From contig JAQBZB010000065.1 in the NCBI GenBank assembly GCA_027622275.1, positions 1 to 34,711 on the forward strand: a stretch of DNA of 34,711 bases, written 5' to 3'. This DNA is from Planctomycetota bacterium. Lineage in GTDB: Bacteria; Planctomycetota; Planctomycetia; Pirellulales; Pirellulaceae. Positions 26,124-33,167 of this stretch are shown piece by piece. Below the pieces are notes generated by a model, which was given only the letters and a program-made list of their open reading frames with translations, did no database searches and was not told where the DNA came from. A program made the position numbers and the translations under genes. Position 1 is the first letter of the stretch; each line of letters begins with the position of its first letter.

Positions 26124-26813
26124 ATGAACACGGCTACCGCGATCGAAGATTTACTCGGCTTACAGCGCCGCCCCGTCGCCGTCAAATTCCAGGACGCCGC
26201 GCCGGAAGGCATCTCGCGGATCGACCAGTCCGCCGTCTCAGGCTGTACCTACTGGAAACTCGCTGCCGAGGGCCGCACGTTTTACACCGAAGCGTCCGAC
26301 CATTTCGGCTGCCCGATCGGTGCCCATACCCACGGCATCGACTTGCCCGAAGCGACCGCCAAGGAATTGGAAGGCATGGTCGGCACGATGGTCGAGCTGC
26401 AATACATTGCGATGGAGGAAGTGCCGGGCATTCCGCAGCTCGCCGAGGAATTCGGCGTGGCCATTTACGCACCGCTCGCCGAGGCGACGTTCGAGCCCGA
26501 TGCGATTCTCGTTTCCGGTAACGCCAAACAAATGATGCTGCTCGCCGAGTCGGCCCACGCGGCGGGCGTTTCGAGCGACACTTCGATGGTCGGCCGGCCG
26601 ACTTGCGCCGCGATTCCCGCCGTCATGCAATCGGGAACAACGGCGACGAATCTGGGCTGCATCGGCAATCGCGTCTACACCGGGCTCGCGGACGATGAAC
26701 TGTACTTCATCATCGCCGGGCCGCGGCTGGGTGATATCGTCGAAAAGCTGACGACCATTTTGAATGCCAACAACGCGTTAGAAGCGTTCCACCAGGGACG
26801 CATGACCAACTAG
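26124..26813 (+). CDS. DUF169-family protein
   Basis: A 229-residue cytoplasmic protein of the DUF169 family: LGLQRRPVAVKF at the start, SGCTYWKLAAEGRTFYTEAS, HFGCPIGAHTHGI, the central PLAEATFEPDAILVSGN and a C-terminal GRPTCAAIPAV...NLGCIGNR. Several conserved Cys could bind metal or a cofactor; members often accompany B12/radical enzymes and formate or methyl metabolism, but no reaction is established here. ATG 26124 abuts the TAA of the radical SAM gene without a gap, which supports reading that gene through its TGA. No TGA interrupts it. Confidence 0.82.
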   Translation: MNTATAIEDLLGLQRRPVAVKFQDAAPEGISRIDQSAVSGCTYWKLAAEGRTFYTEASDHFGCPIGAHTHGIDLPEATAKELEGMVGTMVELQYIAMEEVPGIPQLAEEFGVAIYAPLAEATFEPDAILVSGNAKQMMLLAESAHAAGVSSDTSMVGRPTCAAIPAVMQSGTTATNLGCIGNRVYTGLADDELYFIIAGPRLGDIVEKLTTILNANNALEAFHQGRMTN

Positions 26814-26830
26814 TTTATGAGGTGTGATCT

Positions 26831-27421
26831 ATGAAAATGCGACTCGGTCTTGCCGTCGCGGCGGTCTCGCTGCTGTTTGCGTCATCCGCCAATGCCCAAG
26901 TGGTCGGCGGAATCATGACGGTCTCCGGTGCGGAGATGCACTGATGAGCAGGTGTGGCGTGTGACGCCACTGCACGTCTGTATGACGTGGACGAAGATTC
27001 GGTGGTCTTTGTGAAGCTTCAAAAGACGGAGAAGTACGATCTAGGCACGGTGACATTTCGCGCCCGCAAGGACAAACTGATCGACCTCGACCAACTGCAC
27101 GAAAGTATCTGGGCGACCAGACTGTCGAGCGGCACACGCAGCGGCTTGGTCAGTCTCGAAGTTACGGTGATCGGCGAAGTCGTCGCCGCGGAAGACAAAA
27201 CGGTCCTGAAAGTGTCGGGTTCGGACAAAGAGTTTGTTCTCGGCAAACATTCCGACGAGCAACACGCGGCTGCTTTCGCCAAGTTGCAGTCGAGTGCCGG
27301 TAAATCGGTGAAGCTGACCGGCATCATCGACGACTACGTGGGGCGGTGGCCGAACGTGCTGAAGACGCAACCGACCACTCCGCGGCGTGTCTTGGTGACC
27401 GGTGTTGAACTTGCCGAATGA
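26831..27421 (+). CDS. Secreted selenoprotein with a Sec-Sec pair (TGA TGA at 26942-26947)
   Basis: A protein of 196 residues if both TGAs are Sec. A signal peptide (LGLAVAAVSLLFASSANA) leads into VSGAEMH-U-U-AGVACDATARL. The two TGAs sit where a Cys-Cys metal motif is expected before an Ala-rich helix, as in HMA-like folds. The first 37 codons alone would make only a signal peptide plus 15 residues, and the downstream 155-codon frame alone would lack any start site; the two are exactly in frame. A second beta-rich domain (about 90-195) follows. ATG 26831 has GAGGTG 8 nt upstream. The hairpin at 26948-26973 could serve both TGAs. Confidence 0.8.
26948..26973 (+). promoter_or_regulatory. Candidate SECIS of the Sec-Sec gene
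   Basis: GTGGCGT (26954-26960), loop GTG, ACGCCAC (26964-26970), extended by GCA/TGC with a bulge of GGT on the 5' side. The bulge includes a U, as in the E. coli fdhF element. The loop lies 13 and 16 nt after the two TGAs, short but near the accepted range. Confidence 0.6.
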
Positions 27422-27452
27422 CTGTTGAAGACAACAATGGCGGAACCTATTG

Positions 27453-27824
27453 ATGATTGAACCTCACGCTAATCACCCAGAGCATCCCGACACGTTGCCG
27501 GAGACCGGTTGTGAAGCAGCACCTGCGAGAGCCGGCGGCGGAAAGACGATGACGGTGTTCGGCGCGTTGTTCGGCGCTGCCGCAGCCGTCCCTACGTGAA
27601 CCACCGCTGGCTTTCTTGCCCTGTTCGGGTTAGCAGGGGGTTCAGCAGTTTCGATCGCGGGTTGGATGTCGCCCATCCTGATTGGAGTGACCATCGCTGC
27701 CGTGGGAAGATCCCATTACGTGCTGTACGTTCTCAAACGCGGCAATCTGGCTTCGATCGTCATCACGTGGCTGGTGACCTTGTTCGTCATCGGGTTCTGG
27801 TCGTGGCATTGGCTGGCAAAGTAG
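27453..27824 (+). CDS. Small membrane selenoprotein, MerC/MerT-like (TGA at 27597)
   Basis: A 123-residue protein if TGA 27597-27599 is Sec (residue 49). A hydrophilic start of about 30 residues is followed by three to four membrane segments: MTVFGALFGAAAAVPT-U-TTAGFLALFGLAGG, WMSPILIGVTIAAVG and IVITWLVTLFVIGFW, with YVLYVLKRGN between. Sec stands where small mercury transporters of the MerC/MerT/MerF type place Cys next to Pro in the first span. The gene lies 31 bp after the previous stop and 9 bp before the decarboxylase-like gene. Its SECIS candidate is weaker than others. Confidence 0.75.
27606..27646 (+). promoter_or_regulatory. Possible SECIS of the small membrane selenoprotein gene
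   Basis: CCCTG (27619-27623) pairs with CAGGG (27634-27638) around a 10-nt loop, with an outer GCTG/CAGC pair. The loop starts 25 nt after the TGA. The stem is short and the loop begins TT, so it does not meet the usual G rule. Confidence 0.35.
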
Positions 27825-27833
27825 ACTTCTCTG

Positions 27834-29102
27834 ATGAACAACTCCTTTGAGAACCGCGAGCGTCCGGACGAAGCGACGGTGTTTGCGCTGCGCGAGATCG
27901 TCCGTCGCCACGGCACGCCGGCCTACGCCTTTGACGTGCGGCGATTAGTTGCTCAAGTGGAAAAGCTGCGCAGCTATCTGCCGCCCGAGGTGGAACTTCT
28001 CTACTCGTTGAAGGCCAACGCCTCACTCGGAATCTGCGACGTGCTGGCGGACTGCGGCATCGGTGCCGACGTTGCTTCGGCCGGCGAATTCGCGACCGCT
28101 CTCGAAGCGGGCTTCCCCGCCAACCGCATCTTCGTTGCTGGACCATTCAAGTTGCCGGAGACGATCGCCCGGTTGCACAACACGCCGGAAGCGATCGTTT
28201 CGATCGATTCGCCGAGCGAACTCCAGCGTCTGTCCGACGTGCATGCTCCCAATTCCGCCGTACTTCGTCTGCGGCCCGATTTTGGTTCTTGCGCGGTTGT
28301 ACCCGCCGGCAGCGAATCTCGGTTTGGCTTCACTTGTGACGACTTGCAACGTTGCCGCGACTTTCTGCCGTCGTGCAATGTCGACGTGATCGGCTTTCAC
28401 GTGTTTGCCGGGTCGCAGGTGTTGGACGCGGACAAATTGAACGAACATCTCCGCCGCGCGTTGGACTTGTCGCTGCGAGCCGCGGAAACACTGGCCATCG
28501 AGCCAACCTATATCAACCTCGGCGGAGGCTTTGGAATTCCTTACGCGGCTGATGGCGAAGAGCTTGATCTCGCTCGCGTCGGCGATGAACTAGCCAGTTT
28601 GGTCGCGCGCGCGGCACCCGCGCGGATCGTGCTAGAACTCGGTCGTTACTTCGTCGCCGAAGCCGGCTGGTATTTGACCTCGGTCGTCGGACACCAGACG
28701 TTTCAAGGACGTCCGGCGGTGATCGTCGATGGAGGCGTTCACCAGCGGGCCGACATGTGCGGGCTTCATTTGCGAAAGAAGCAGTGCCCGCCGTTGGTCC
28801 TCAATGCCGATTCCTCAACGCTCACTCCGACCGACGTGCTGGGATGCCTCAGCCTGCCCGACGATGTGATGTTGGAAGCCAGTCCGCTGCCGAAGTTGTC
28901 GTCCGGCGACATCCTGGCGTTCGGCAACGCGGGAGCTTACGGCATGTGGTCGTCGCCGGCGATCTTTCATGGCAGCCCCTTGCCCGCCGAAGCCGCCTTC
29001 GACGGAGCGGAGATTCACTTGATGCGCGAGCGCAAGCCGGCACAGAGCATCCTGGAAGATCAACTTCACGTCGTTACAAAGACTGCACCCGCACCCGCGT
29101 AG
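27834..29102 (+). CDS. Fold-type III PLP enzyme, diaminopimelate/ornithine decarboxylase-like
   Basis: A 422-residue protein of the Orn/DAP/Arg decarboxylase group 2. PLP-binding Lys is in LLYSLKANAS (about residue 62). GFHVFAGSQ, YINLGGGFGIPY and LELGRYFV (for EPGR) form the phosphate and barrel motifs, and FGNAGAYG the C-terminal motif. The Cys that acts from the partner subunit (CES or C-T-P-x-D-V-L) is replaced by Leu (STLTPTDVLG, codon CTC). So it may have altered reaction specificity or bind PLP without decarboxylating. It lies inside the selenoprotein array, 9 bp downstream of one and 6 bp before the SUMF-like gene. Confidence 0.85.
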   Translation: MNNSFENRERPDEATVFALREIVRRHGTPAYAFDVRRLVAQVEKLRSYLPPEVELLYSLKANASLGICDVLADCGIGADVASAGEFATALEAGFPANRIFVAGPFKLPETIARLHNTPEAIVSIDSPSELQRLSDVHAPNSAVLRLRPDFGSCAVVPAGSESRFGFTCDDLQRCRDFLPSCNVDVIGFHVFAGSQVLDADKLNEHLRRALDLSLRAAETLAIEPTYINLGGGFGIPYAADGEELDLARVGDELASLVARAAPARIVLELGRYFVAEAGWYLTSVVGHQTFQGRPAVIVDGGVHQRADMCGLHLRKKQCPPLVLNADSSTLTPTDVLGCLSLPDDVMLEASPLPKLSSGDILAFGNAGAYGMWSSPAIFHGSPLPAEAAFDGAEIHLMRERKPAQSILEDQLHVVTKTAPAPA

Positions 29103-29108
29103 GCAACC

Positions 29109-29996
29109 ATGAATCGTCAACGAACCGCCGCACTAATACTGATCGTCGTCCTCGCCGGATCGCGCCTCGCGCGTTCCGATCAGCCCGAGGTCAGCACGAA
29201 CCCGGTGATCACCAACTCGGTAGGCCTGAAGCTGGCGCACATTCCCGCCGGGACGTTCGTCATGGGATCGCCCCGTAGCGAAGCCGAACGGGATGACAAG
29301 GAAGAACGCCATGAGGTGACCATCACGAAGCCATTCTATCTCGGCGTGTACGAAGTGACTCAGGCGGAATACGTCAAGGTGATGCGAGGGACGGGATTGC
29401 CGGACGATCGTTCGACGTTTAAGGGGGACAATCTCCCCGCCGAGAACGTGGAATGGAGAGTGACCCAGATATTCTGCGAGCAGCTGTCGGCGCGGCCCGA
29501 GGAAGTCGCCGCGAAACGCAAGTATCGCCTGCCGACCGAAGCCGAATGGGAATACGCTTGCCGAGCTGGTTCATCAACCGCGTTTCACTTTGGCGATTCG
29601 TTGTCGTCGGATCAGGCGAACTTCAATGGTGAGTTTCCGGCGGGGGACGGCGAACAGGGAAAGTACCTGCGGACGACAGTGGCGGTTGGTTCCTATCCGC
29701 CGAACGCGTTTGGCTTGTATGACATGCATGGCAATGTCGCCGAGTGGTGTGCGGATTGGTACGACCCCGAGTACTATTTGAATAGCCCCGAGGAAGATCC
29801 GCTCGGCCCGCCGTTTGGCATTGTCGACACGAAGTTCACTAACAACGGCAATGAAAACTTCTTTGTCGTGATTCGTGGCGGCTGTTGGGTAGATGAAGGA
29901 AGAGGCTGCCGTGCCGCTTATCGATATCGTGCCATGCCGAATACACAATACCGCTTGATCGGCTTCCGAGTCGCATGCGGCGTGGAAGGGGAATGA
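29109..29996 (+). CDS. Exported SUMF/formylglycine-enzyme-fold protein
   Basis: A 295-residue protein with a signal peptide (ALILIVVLAGSRLARS). The SUMF fold is clear: HIPAGTFVMGSP, KPFYLGVYEVTQAEYVKVM, YRLPTEAEWEYACRAG, FGLYDMHGNVAEWCADWYD and VIRGGCWVDEGRGCRAAYR. Aligning with human FGE, the second active-site Cys is kept (the C of GRGC), the first is Asp, and an additional Cys replaces Ser after GG. It therefore may not be a formylglycine enzyme in the strict sense. Its TGA overlaps the ATG of the next selenoprotein gene (ATGA), implying co-translation. Confidence 0.85.
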   Translation: MNRQRTAALILIVVLAGSRLARSDQPEVSTNPVITNSVGLKLAHIPAGTFVMGSPRSEAERDDKEERHEVTITKPFYLGVYEVTQAEYVKVMRGTGLPDDRSTFKGDNLPAENVEWRVTQIFCEQLSARPEEVAAKRKYRLPTEAEWEYACRAGSSTAFHFGDSLSSDQANFNGEFPAGDGEQGKYLRTTVAVGSYPPNAFGLYDMHGNVAEWCADWYDPEYYLNSPEEDPLGPPFGIVDTKFTNNGNENFFVVIRGGCWVDEGRGCRAAYRYRAMPNTQYRLIGFRVACGVEGE

Positions 29997-30385
29997 CCTT
30001 GGTGATGATTCAGCGAGTCAAAATGATCGGCGTCGCGGCCTTGTTGCTGGCTGGCTGTAACGCATCGGTGCCAACGACCGTTGCTCCGTCGAAAGCTCAG
30101 CCGGAACCATCCAGCCCGACGGACGTTACGCTGTATCTGGCGGGAATGAACGAGAGCATGCAGATCTTGTGAGGCGACTGACCGAATAAGGTCAAACAGG
30201 CTCTGTTAGAGCTTGACGGTGTCCAGTCGGTCGAAGACGAGTGGGAACGGGAACTGGAAGCGGAGGAAGACCTCGATCTGTTGTTTATCACGTACAATTC
30301 GAAGCGGATCACGCTTGAACAGCTGACAGCCGCAATCGCCGAGCACGGATTCGAAGCACAAGTCCGAGATGAAGCGAACGAGTAA
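29993..30385 (+). CDS. HMA-like lipoprotein selenoprotein with U-G-D-U in place of CxxC (TGA at 30170 and 30179)
   Basis: A 130-residue protein if both TGAs are Sec (residues 60 and 63). The lipobox LLLAGC at residues 16-21 anchors it to a membrane from the periplasmic side. The domain reads MQIL-U-GD-U-PNKVKQALLELDGVQSV...LFITYNSKRITLEQLTAAIAEHGF, a complete heavy-metal-associated (MerP/CopZ-type) beta-alpha-beta fold. Both Sec replace exactly the two metal-binding Cys. It ends at TAA 30383. ATG 29993 overlaps the upstream TGA, with GGAAGGGG before it. A strong hairpin follows within the coding region. Confidence 0.85.
30191..30217 (+). promoter_or_regulatory. Candidate SECIS of the U-G-D-U lipoprotein gene
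   Basis: GTCAA (30191-30195), a 4-base bulge, GCTCT, loop GTT, AGAGC, TTGAC (30213-30217). The two perfect 5-bp helices pair around a 5'-side bulge, and the loop begins with G. The loop starts 24 nt after the second TGA and 33 nt after the first, both within the accepted range, so a single hairpin could serve both. Confidence 0.65.
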
Positions 30386-30441
30386 GTAGTGTGGGACGCC
30401 GGGCCCCGGCGTCATTCGGTAGTTAAAGACTAGGTTGCCTC

Positions 30442-31179
30442 ATGTCCAACGAACCCATTCCCAACGTAACTCCGGCCGCCGATTGCTGAGCATCGACGAC
30501 CGCCGCGTCGCCGTGTGCGACGCAACAACGACCGCTCGACGAGAACGTCTCGTCCGGCCGCAGCGAACGCTTCGCCAGCTTCGGGGCGCTGCTGTCGGCC
30601 TTTATCGCCTCGAGCTGATGTTGGCTGCCGCCCTTGTTGATTTTAGGCGGCGTCTCCGGTGCGGGGATGACGGCAGTGATGCAAGAGTACCGGCCGATCT
30701 TCATGGTCGTGACGTTCGCATTTTTGGGACTCGCGTTCTACTTGACCTATCGCCCGCGACGTACTCCGGCGACAGCAGCTGACAACAGCGGCCAGTCGGC
30801 GACAATTACCGCCAGCCCCCGTTCAAACATCATGACCTTCAACAGGGTTCTGCTGTGGGGAGTGACCGTCGTCGCGGTCGTCTTCTTATTCTTTCCACAA
30901 GCCTTCACGAGTTTCGACACGGCCAACGACGAGTTCACCGCCGACATGGATCGGACAGTGATCACGATCGAAGGCATGACGTGACACACGTGAGCGCCGA
31001 AGGCCGAAGCGGCCCTCAGATCAGCACCGGGTGTGCTGGCAGTCAAAGTGGACTTCGCAACGAAACAAGCCACGATCGGCACCAAAGTCGGCAGCGCCTT
31101 GCCGTCCGAAGAAATCCTCGCCGCCCTAAAGTCGATCGGATACCGCGGCAAAATCGTCGACTCGCCCCCGGTCAGATGA
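30442..31179 (+). CDS. MerT-MerP-like fusion selenoprotein (TGA at 30487, 30616, 30982, 30991)
   Basis: A 245-residue protein if four TGAs are Sec (residues 16, 59, 181, 184). A short N-terminal part reads ADC-U-A. A MerT-like part has FGALLSAFIASS-U-CWLPPLLILGG in the first span (Cys-Cys in MerT), two more spans (FMVVTFAFLGLAFYL, VLLWGVTVVAVVFLFF), then a MerP-like HMA domain VITIEGMT-U-HT-U-APKAEAALRSAPGVLAVKV...LAALKSIGYRG. In MerT/MerP these Cys pick up Hg(II) and pass it across the inner membrane; Sec binds Hg more tightly. The final TGA at 31177 follows the domain end and is taken as the real stop. No merR or merA is in the window. Confidence 0.85.
30505..30523 (+). promoter_or_regulatory. 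Candidate SECIS for the first TGA of the MerT-MerP-like gene
   Basis: GCGTCGC, loop CGTGT, GCGACGC: a perfect 7-bp stem, G at loop position 2, loop starting 23 nt after TGA 30487-30489. It meets the stem, loop and spacing expectations of bacterial SECIS. Confidence 0.6.
30627..30651 (+). promoter_or_regulatory. Possible SECIS for the second TGA (S-S-U-C)
   Basis: GCCGCC (30627-30632) pairs perfectly with GGCGGC (30646-30651) around a 13-nt loop starting 15 nt after TGA 30616-30618. The loop is long and begins CT, so this is the weaker candidate. Confidence 0.35.
31002..31014 (+). promoter_or_regulatory. Candidate SECIS for the U-H-T-U pair
   Basis: GGCCG, loop AAG, CGGCC: a perfect 5-bp stem. 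Opening the last pair gives loop GAAGC starting with G. The loop lies 13 nt after TGA 30991 and about 22 nt after TGA 30982. Confidence 0.45.
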
Positions 31180-31306
31180 TGTTGTTGGGGAAACTGTCGT
31201 CGTGCTGAGAACGTCGATAGTTTTCTGACTTGGCAGTGTGCGACCGTCCCGGCACGGTTACATTGGTACGCAGACGATTTCAGATGCAGCTTCTCGAATC
31301 AGTGCA

Positions 31307-31753
31307 ATGCGAAAAATGAATCAGAAAGAACGAATACCAGTTCCCGCGTGGTACTGGGTGATCCCTGTTCTGGCGCTGCTGTGGAATTTGATGGGATGTG
31401 CCGTCTTTCTCACGGAGGTTTTCGCACAGGAGGCGATGATGGAGTCCATGACCGAGGAACAGAAGGAATGGGCTCGCGCGATTCCTCGCTGGATCTACTT
31501 TGTCTACGCAGTCGCCGTGAGCACCGGCGTGGCGGGAAGCATTGGTCTGTTCATGCGGAAGACGTGGTCCGTTCCGTTGTTCGCTATTTGCGTTGTCGCC
31601 GTGATCGTCCAAATGGTTTACACCATCTTGATCGCCGGTGGCTTACAGGCCATGGGACCATCCGGCTTAGTGATGCCAGTGTTGGTCATCGTCTTCGCGA
31701 GTGCTCTGCTTTGGTTCTCGTGGTTTGCCAAAGGCAAGAGCTGGCTGGCCTAA
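31307..31753 (+). CDS. Four-span membrane protein of unknown function
   Basis: A 148-residue protein with four hydrophobic segments: WYWVIPVLALLWNLMGCAVF, WIYFVYAVAVSTGVAGSIGLF, SVPLFAICVVAVIVQMVYTI and GLVMPVLVIVFASALLWFSW. Between TM1 and TM2 is a Met/Glu-rich loop (QEAMMESMTEEQKEWARAIP). Similar proteins are usually annotated as hypothetical. No ribosome site decides between ATG 31307 and ATG 31316; upstream in-frame codons look non-coding. It follows the MerT-MerP-like gene by 127 bp in the same direction. Confidence 0.7.
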   Translation: MRKMNQKERIPVPAWYWVIPVLALLWNLMGCAVFLTEVFAQEAMMESMTEEQKEWARAIPRWIYFVYAVAVSTGVAGSIGLFMRKTWSVPLFAICVVAVIVQMVYTILIAGGLQAMGPSGLVMPVLVIVFASALLWFSWFAKGKSWLA

Positions 31754-31773
31754 ACTTCGACACACCGTTGAGA

Positions 31774-31955
31774 GTTAGCCCGGATTATTCATGAACCGGT
31801 CGGCATTCTTTGGAACATGCGTTTGTAAAAGGAGTTGCGGCCACCTTGCCCAATTCGCCGCGCAATTCAGCCGCCACGCGATAGCGTGCGGTTCTCTCGA
31901 AGTTCACGAAAACCGCAGGCTATCGCCAAGCGGCTGACGAATAATCCGGGTTAGC
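31774..31955 (-). repeat. Dispersed palindromic element, family 2, copy 2
   Basis: 182 bp with terminal inverted repeats GTTAGCCCGGATTATTCAT and its near-complement ATAATCCGGGTTAGC. The inner hairpin uses CAGCCGCCACGCGATAGCG and CTATCGCCAAGCGGCTG. It is inverted relative to copy 1 at 17221. It separates the selenoprotein array from the convergent TlpA gene and may end transcription from both sides. Confidence 0.8.
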
Positions 31956-32059
31956 GAACCAGTGTGTGTGTCAACAACTCGTGGCGCGTTAGACACGCCG
32001 CAAAAAAAAGCGTCCGTCTTCAAACACGCGCGGCGCGAAAGTCGCCGCGTACCCATCGG

Positions 32060-33148
32060 TTACCTCTTTTCCAACTCAGCGAGCAAGCGACCGATGGCGG
32101 CGTCGACTTCTTCGGGCGGGAGGTTCTTGTAGCGGATGACGCCATTCGCATCCAGAATGTGGATCGCGGGGCGTTCTTGGATTTGCCAGGTGGTGTGAAT
32201 CGGGCCTTCGACGTTGCCTTCGTCCCACCAGCTGCGCCAGGTGATCTGCTCGTCGACCATCGTCTGCTTGAGGGCTTCGCGATCTTCGTCGCTGTTGACG
32301 CCAAGGAGAACGAAGGGCTTGTCGGCTAACTGTTTCACGAGCGACCGCTCGTGCGGGTAGAGTTCCCGGCAGGGGCCTCACCAATGGCCCCAAAAGCACA
32401 ACATCACCACCTTGCCACGATAGTCGCTCAGCTTCATCGGCTTGCCAAAAACGTCTTCGCCTTCGATCTCGGGAGCAACCCGGCCGACCGATAGATGACG
32501 GATGGCAAACAACGCCCGTTCGGCGACCTTGCCCAGCGTGGTGTCTTGAGCGGTTACATCTGGGAAGGACTTCAACATCGTCTCGTAAGCTTGCTCGCGC
32601 AGCTTCGCGAGTTCGTCAGGCTTCAGCGACGCCAGATGCTTTCCATAATCCTTGCCGTAGTACTGCACTACGCGGGGTGCCAAGTCGGGCGCCGCCCGCA
32701 ATTGGTCGACGACGATTGCTTCGCTATCCAGCAGCAGCGCGAGATAGTAGCAGGCTTGAGCTTTCACATCGTCGTGAGGACCCTTGTCTAACAGCGCGCG
32801 GAGCAGCTTCTCTGCGGCCAGCGAACGGGAGCGGGCAATGTCTCCACATGCCGACCCAAGTTTCTCGCTGTCGACATGATTGGCTGTCAACAGCTCCAAT
32901 GCCTTTGTCGTTTCGGAGCGGCCACGGACGTTTTCGACGATCCAGAGCAGCGCGTCGGCTGCGGCCGGGTCTTTCGGATGCTCCTCCGCCAAGGCGAGAA
33001 ACCGTTTGGCAAACACGGTCGCGCCGCCTTCTTGCTCGTATTGATCGACCAGCACCTTGAACTGTTTGGAGGCTGGCGACGGCGAGTCCTCGGCGTGTGC
33101 CGGGTAGGTCGCGGCAAGTGTGACGAGGAAAAGGAAAACTACTCGCAT
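32060..33148 (-). CDS. TlpA-type thioredoxin-fold selenoprotein with W-U-G-P-C active site (TGA at 32380-32378)
   Basis: A 362-residue exported protein if the TGA is Sec (residue 257). Signal peptide MRVVFLFLVTLAATYPAHA; a helical, repeat-like region (about 25-225); then a TlpA/AhpC-like domain: RVAPEIEGEDVFGKPMKLSDYRGKVVMLCFWGHW-U-GPCRELYPHERSL, and later QERPAIHILDANGVIRY with cis-Pro. Sec takes the place of the attacking Cys of WCGPC. ATG 33148 has AGGAAG about 8 nt upstream and lies 19 bp after the peroxidase stop, so the two are one operon. Conventional calling would give a protein cut at the active site. Confidence 0.9.
32336..32353 (-). promoter_or_regulatory. Candidate SECIS of the W-U-G-P-C gene
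   Basis: On the coding strand CACGAGC, loop GGTC, GCTCGTG: a perfect 7-bp stem starting 24 nt after the TGA, with the loop 32 nt after it. The GGUC loop is the same as in the well-studied E. coli fdhF element. Confidence 0.75.
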
Positions 33149-33167
33149 GATGACATTCTTCCTTTCA

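Noticed and set aside
31177-31179. TGA at the end of the MerT-MerP-like gene as a further Sec codon
   Set aside because: The HMA domain is complete before it. Readthrough gives an unlikely sequence that runs into the spacer and next gene, so it is taken as a real stop.
24654-33148. In-frame TGAs as a sign of pseudogenes or of a code in which TGA means Trp
   Set aside because: Pseudogenes would also show frameshifts and other stops; only TGA interrupts these six genes and domain sequence resumes exactly. Several other genes in the window end properly at TGA, and Trp is encoded by TGG throughout.
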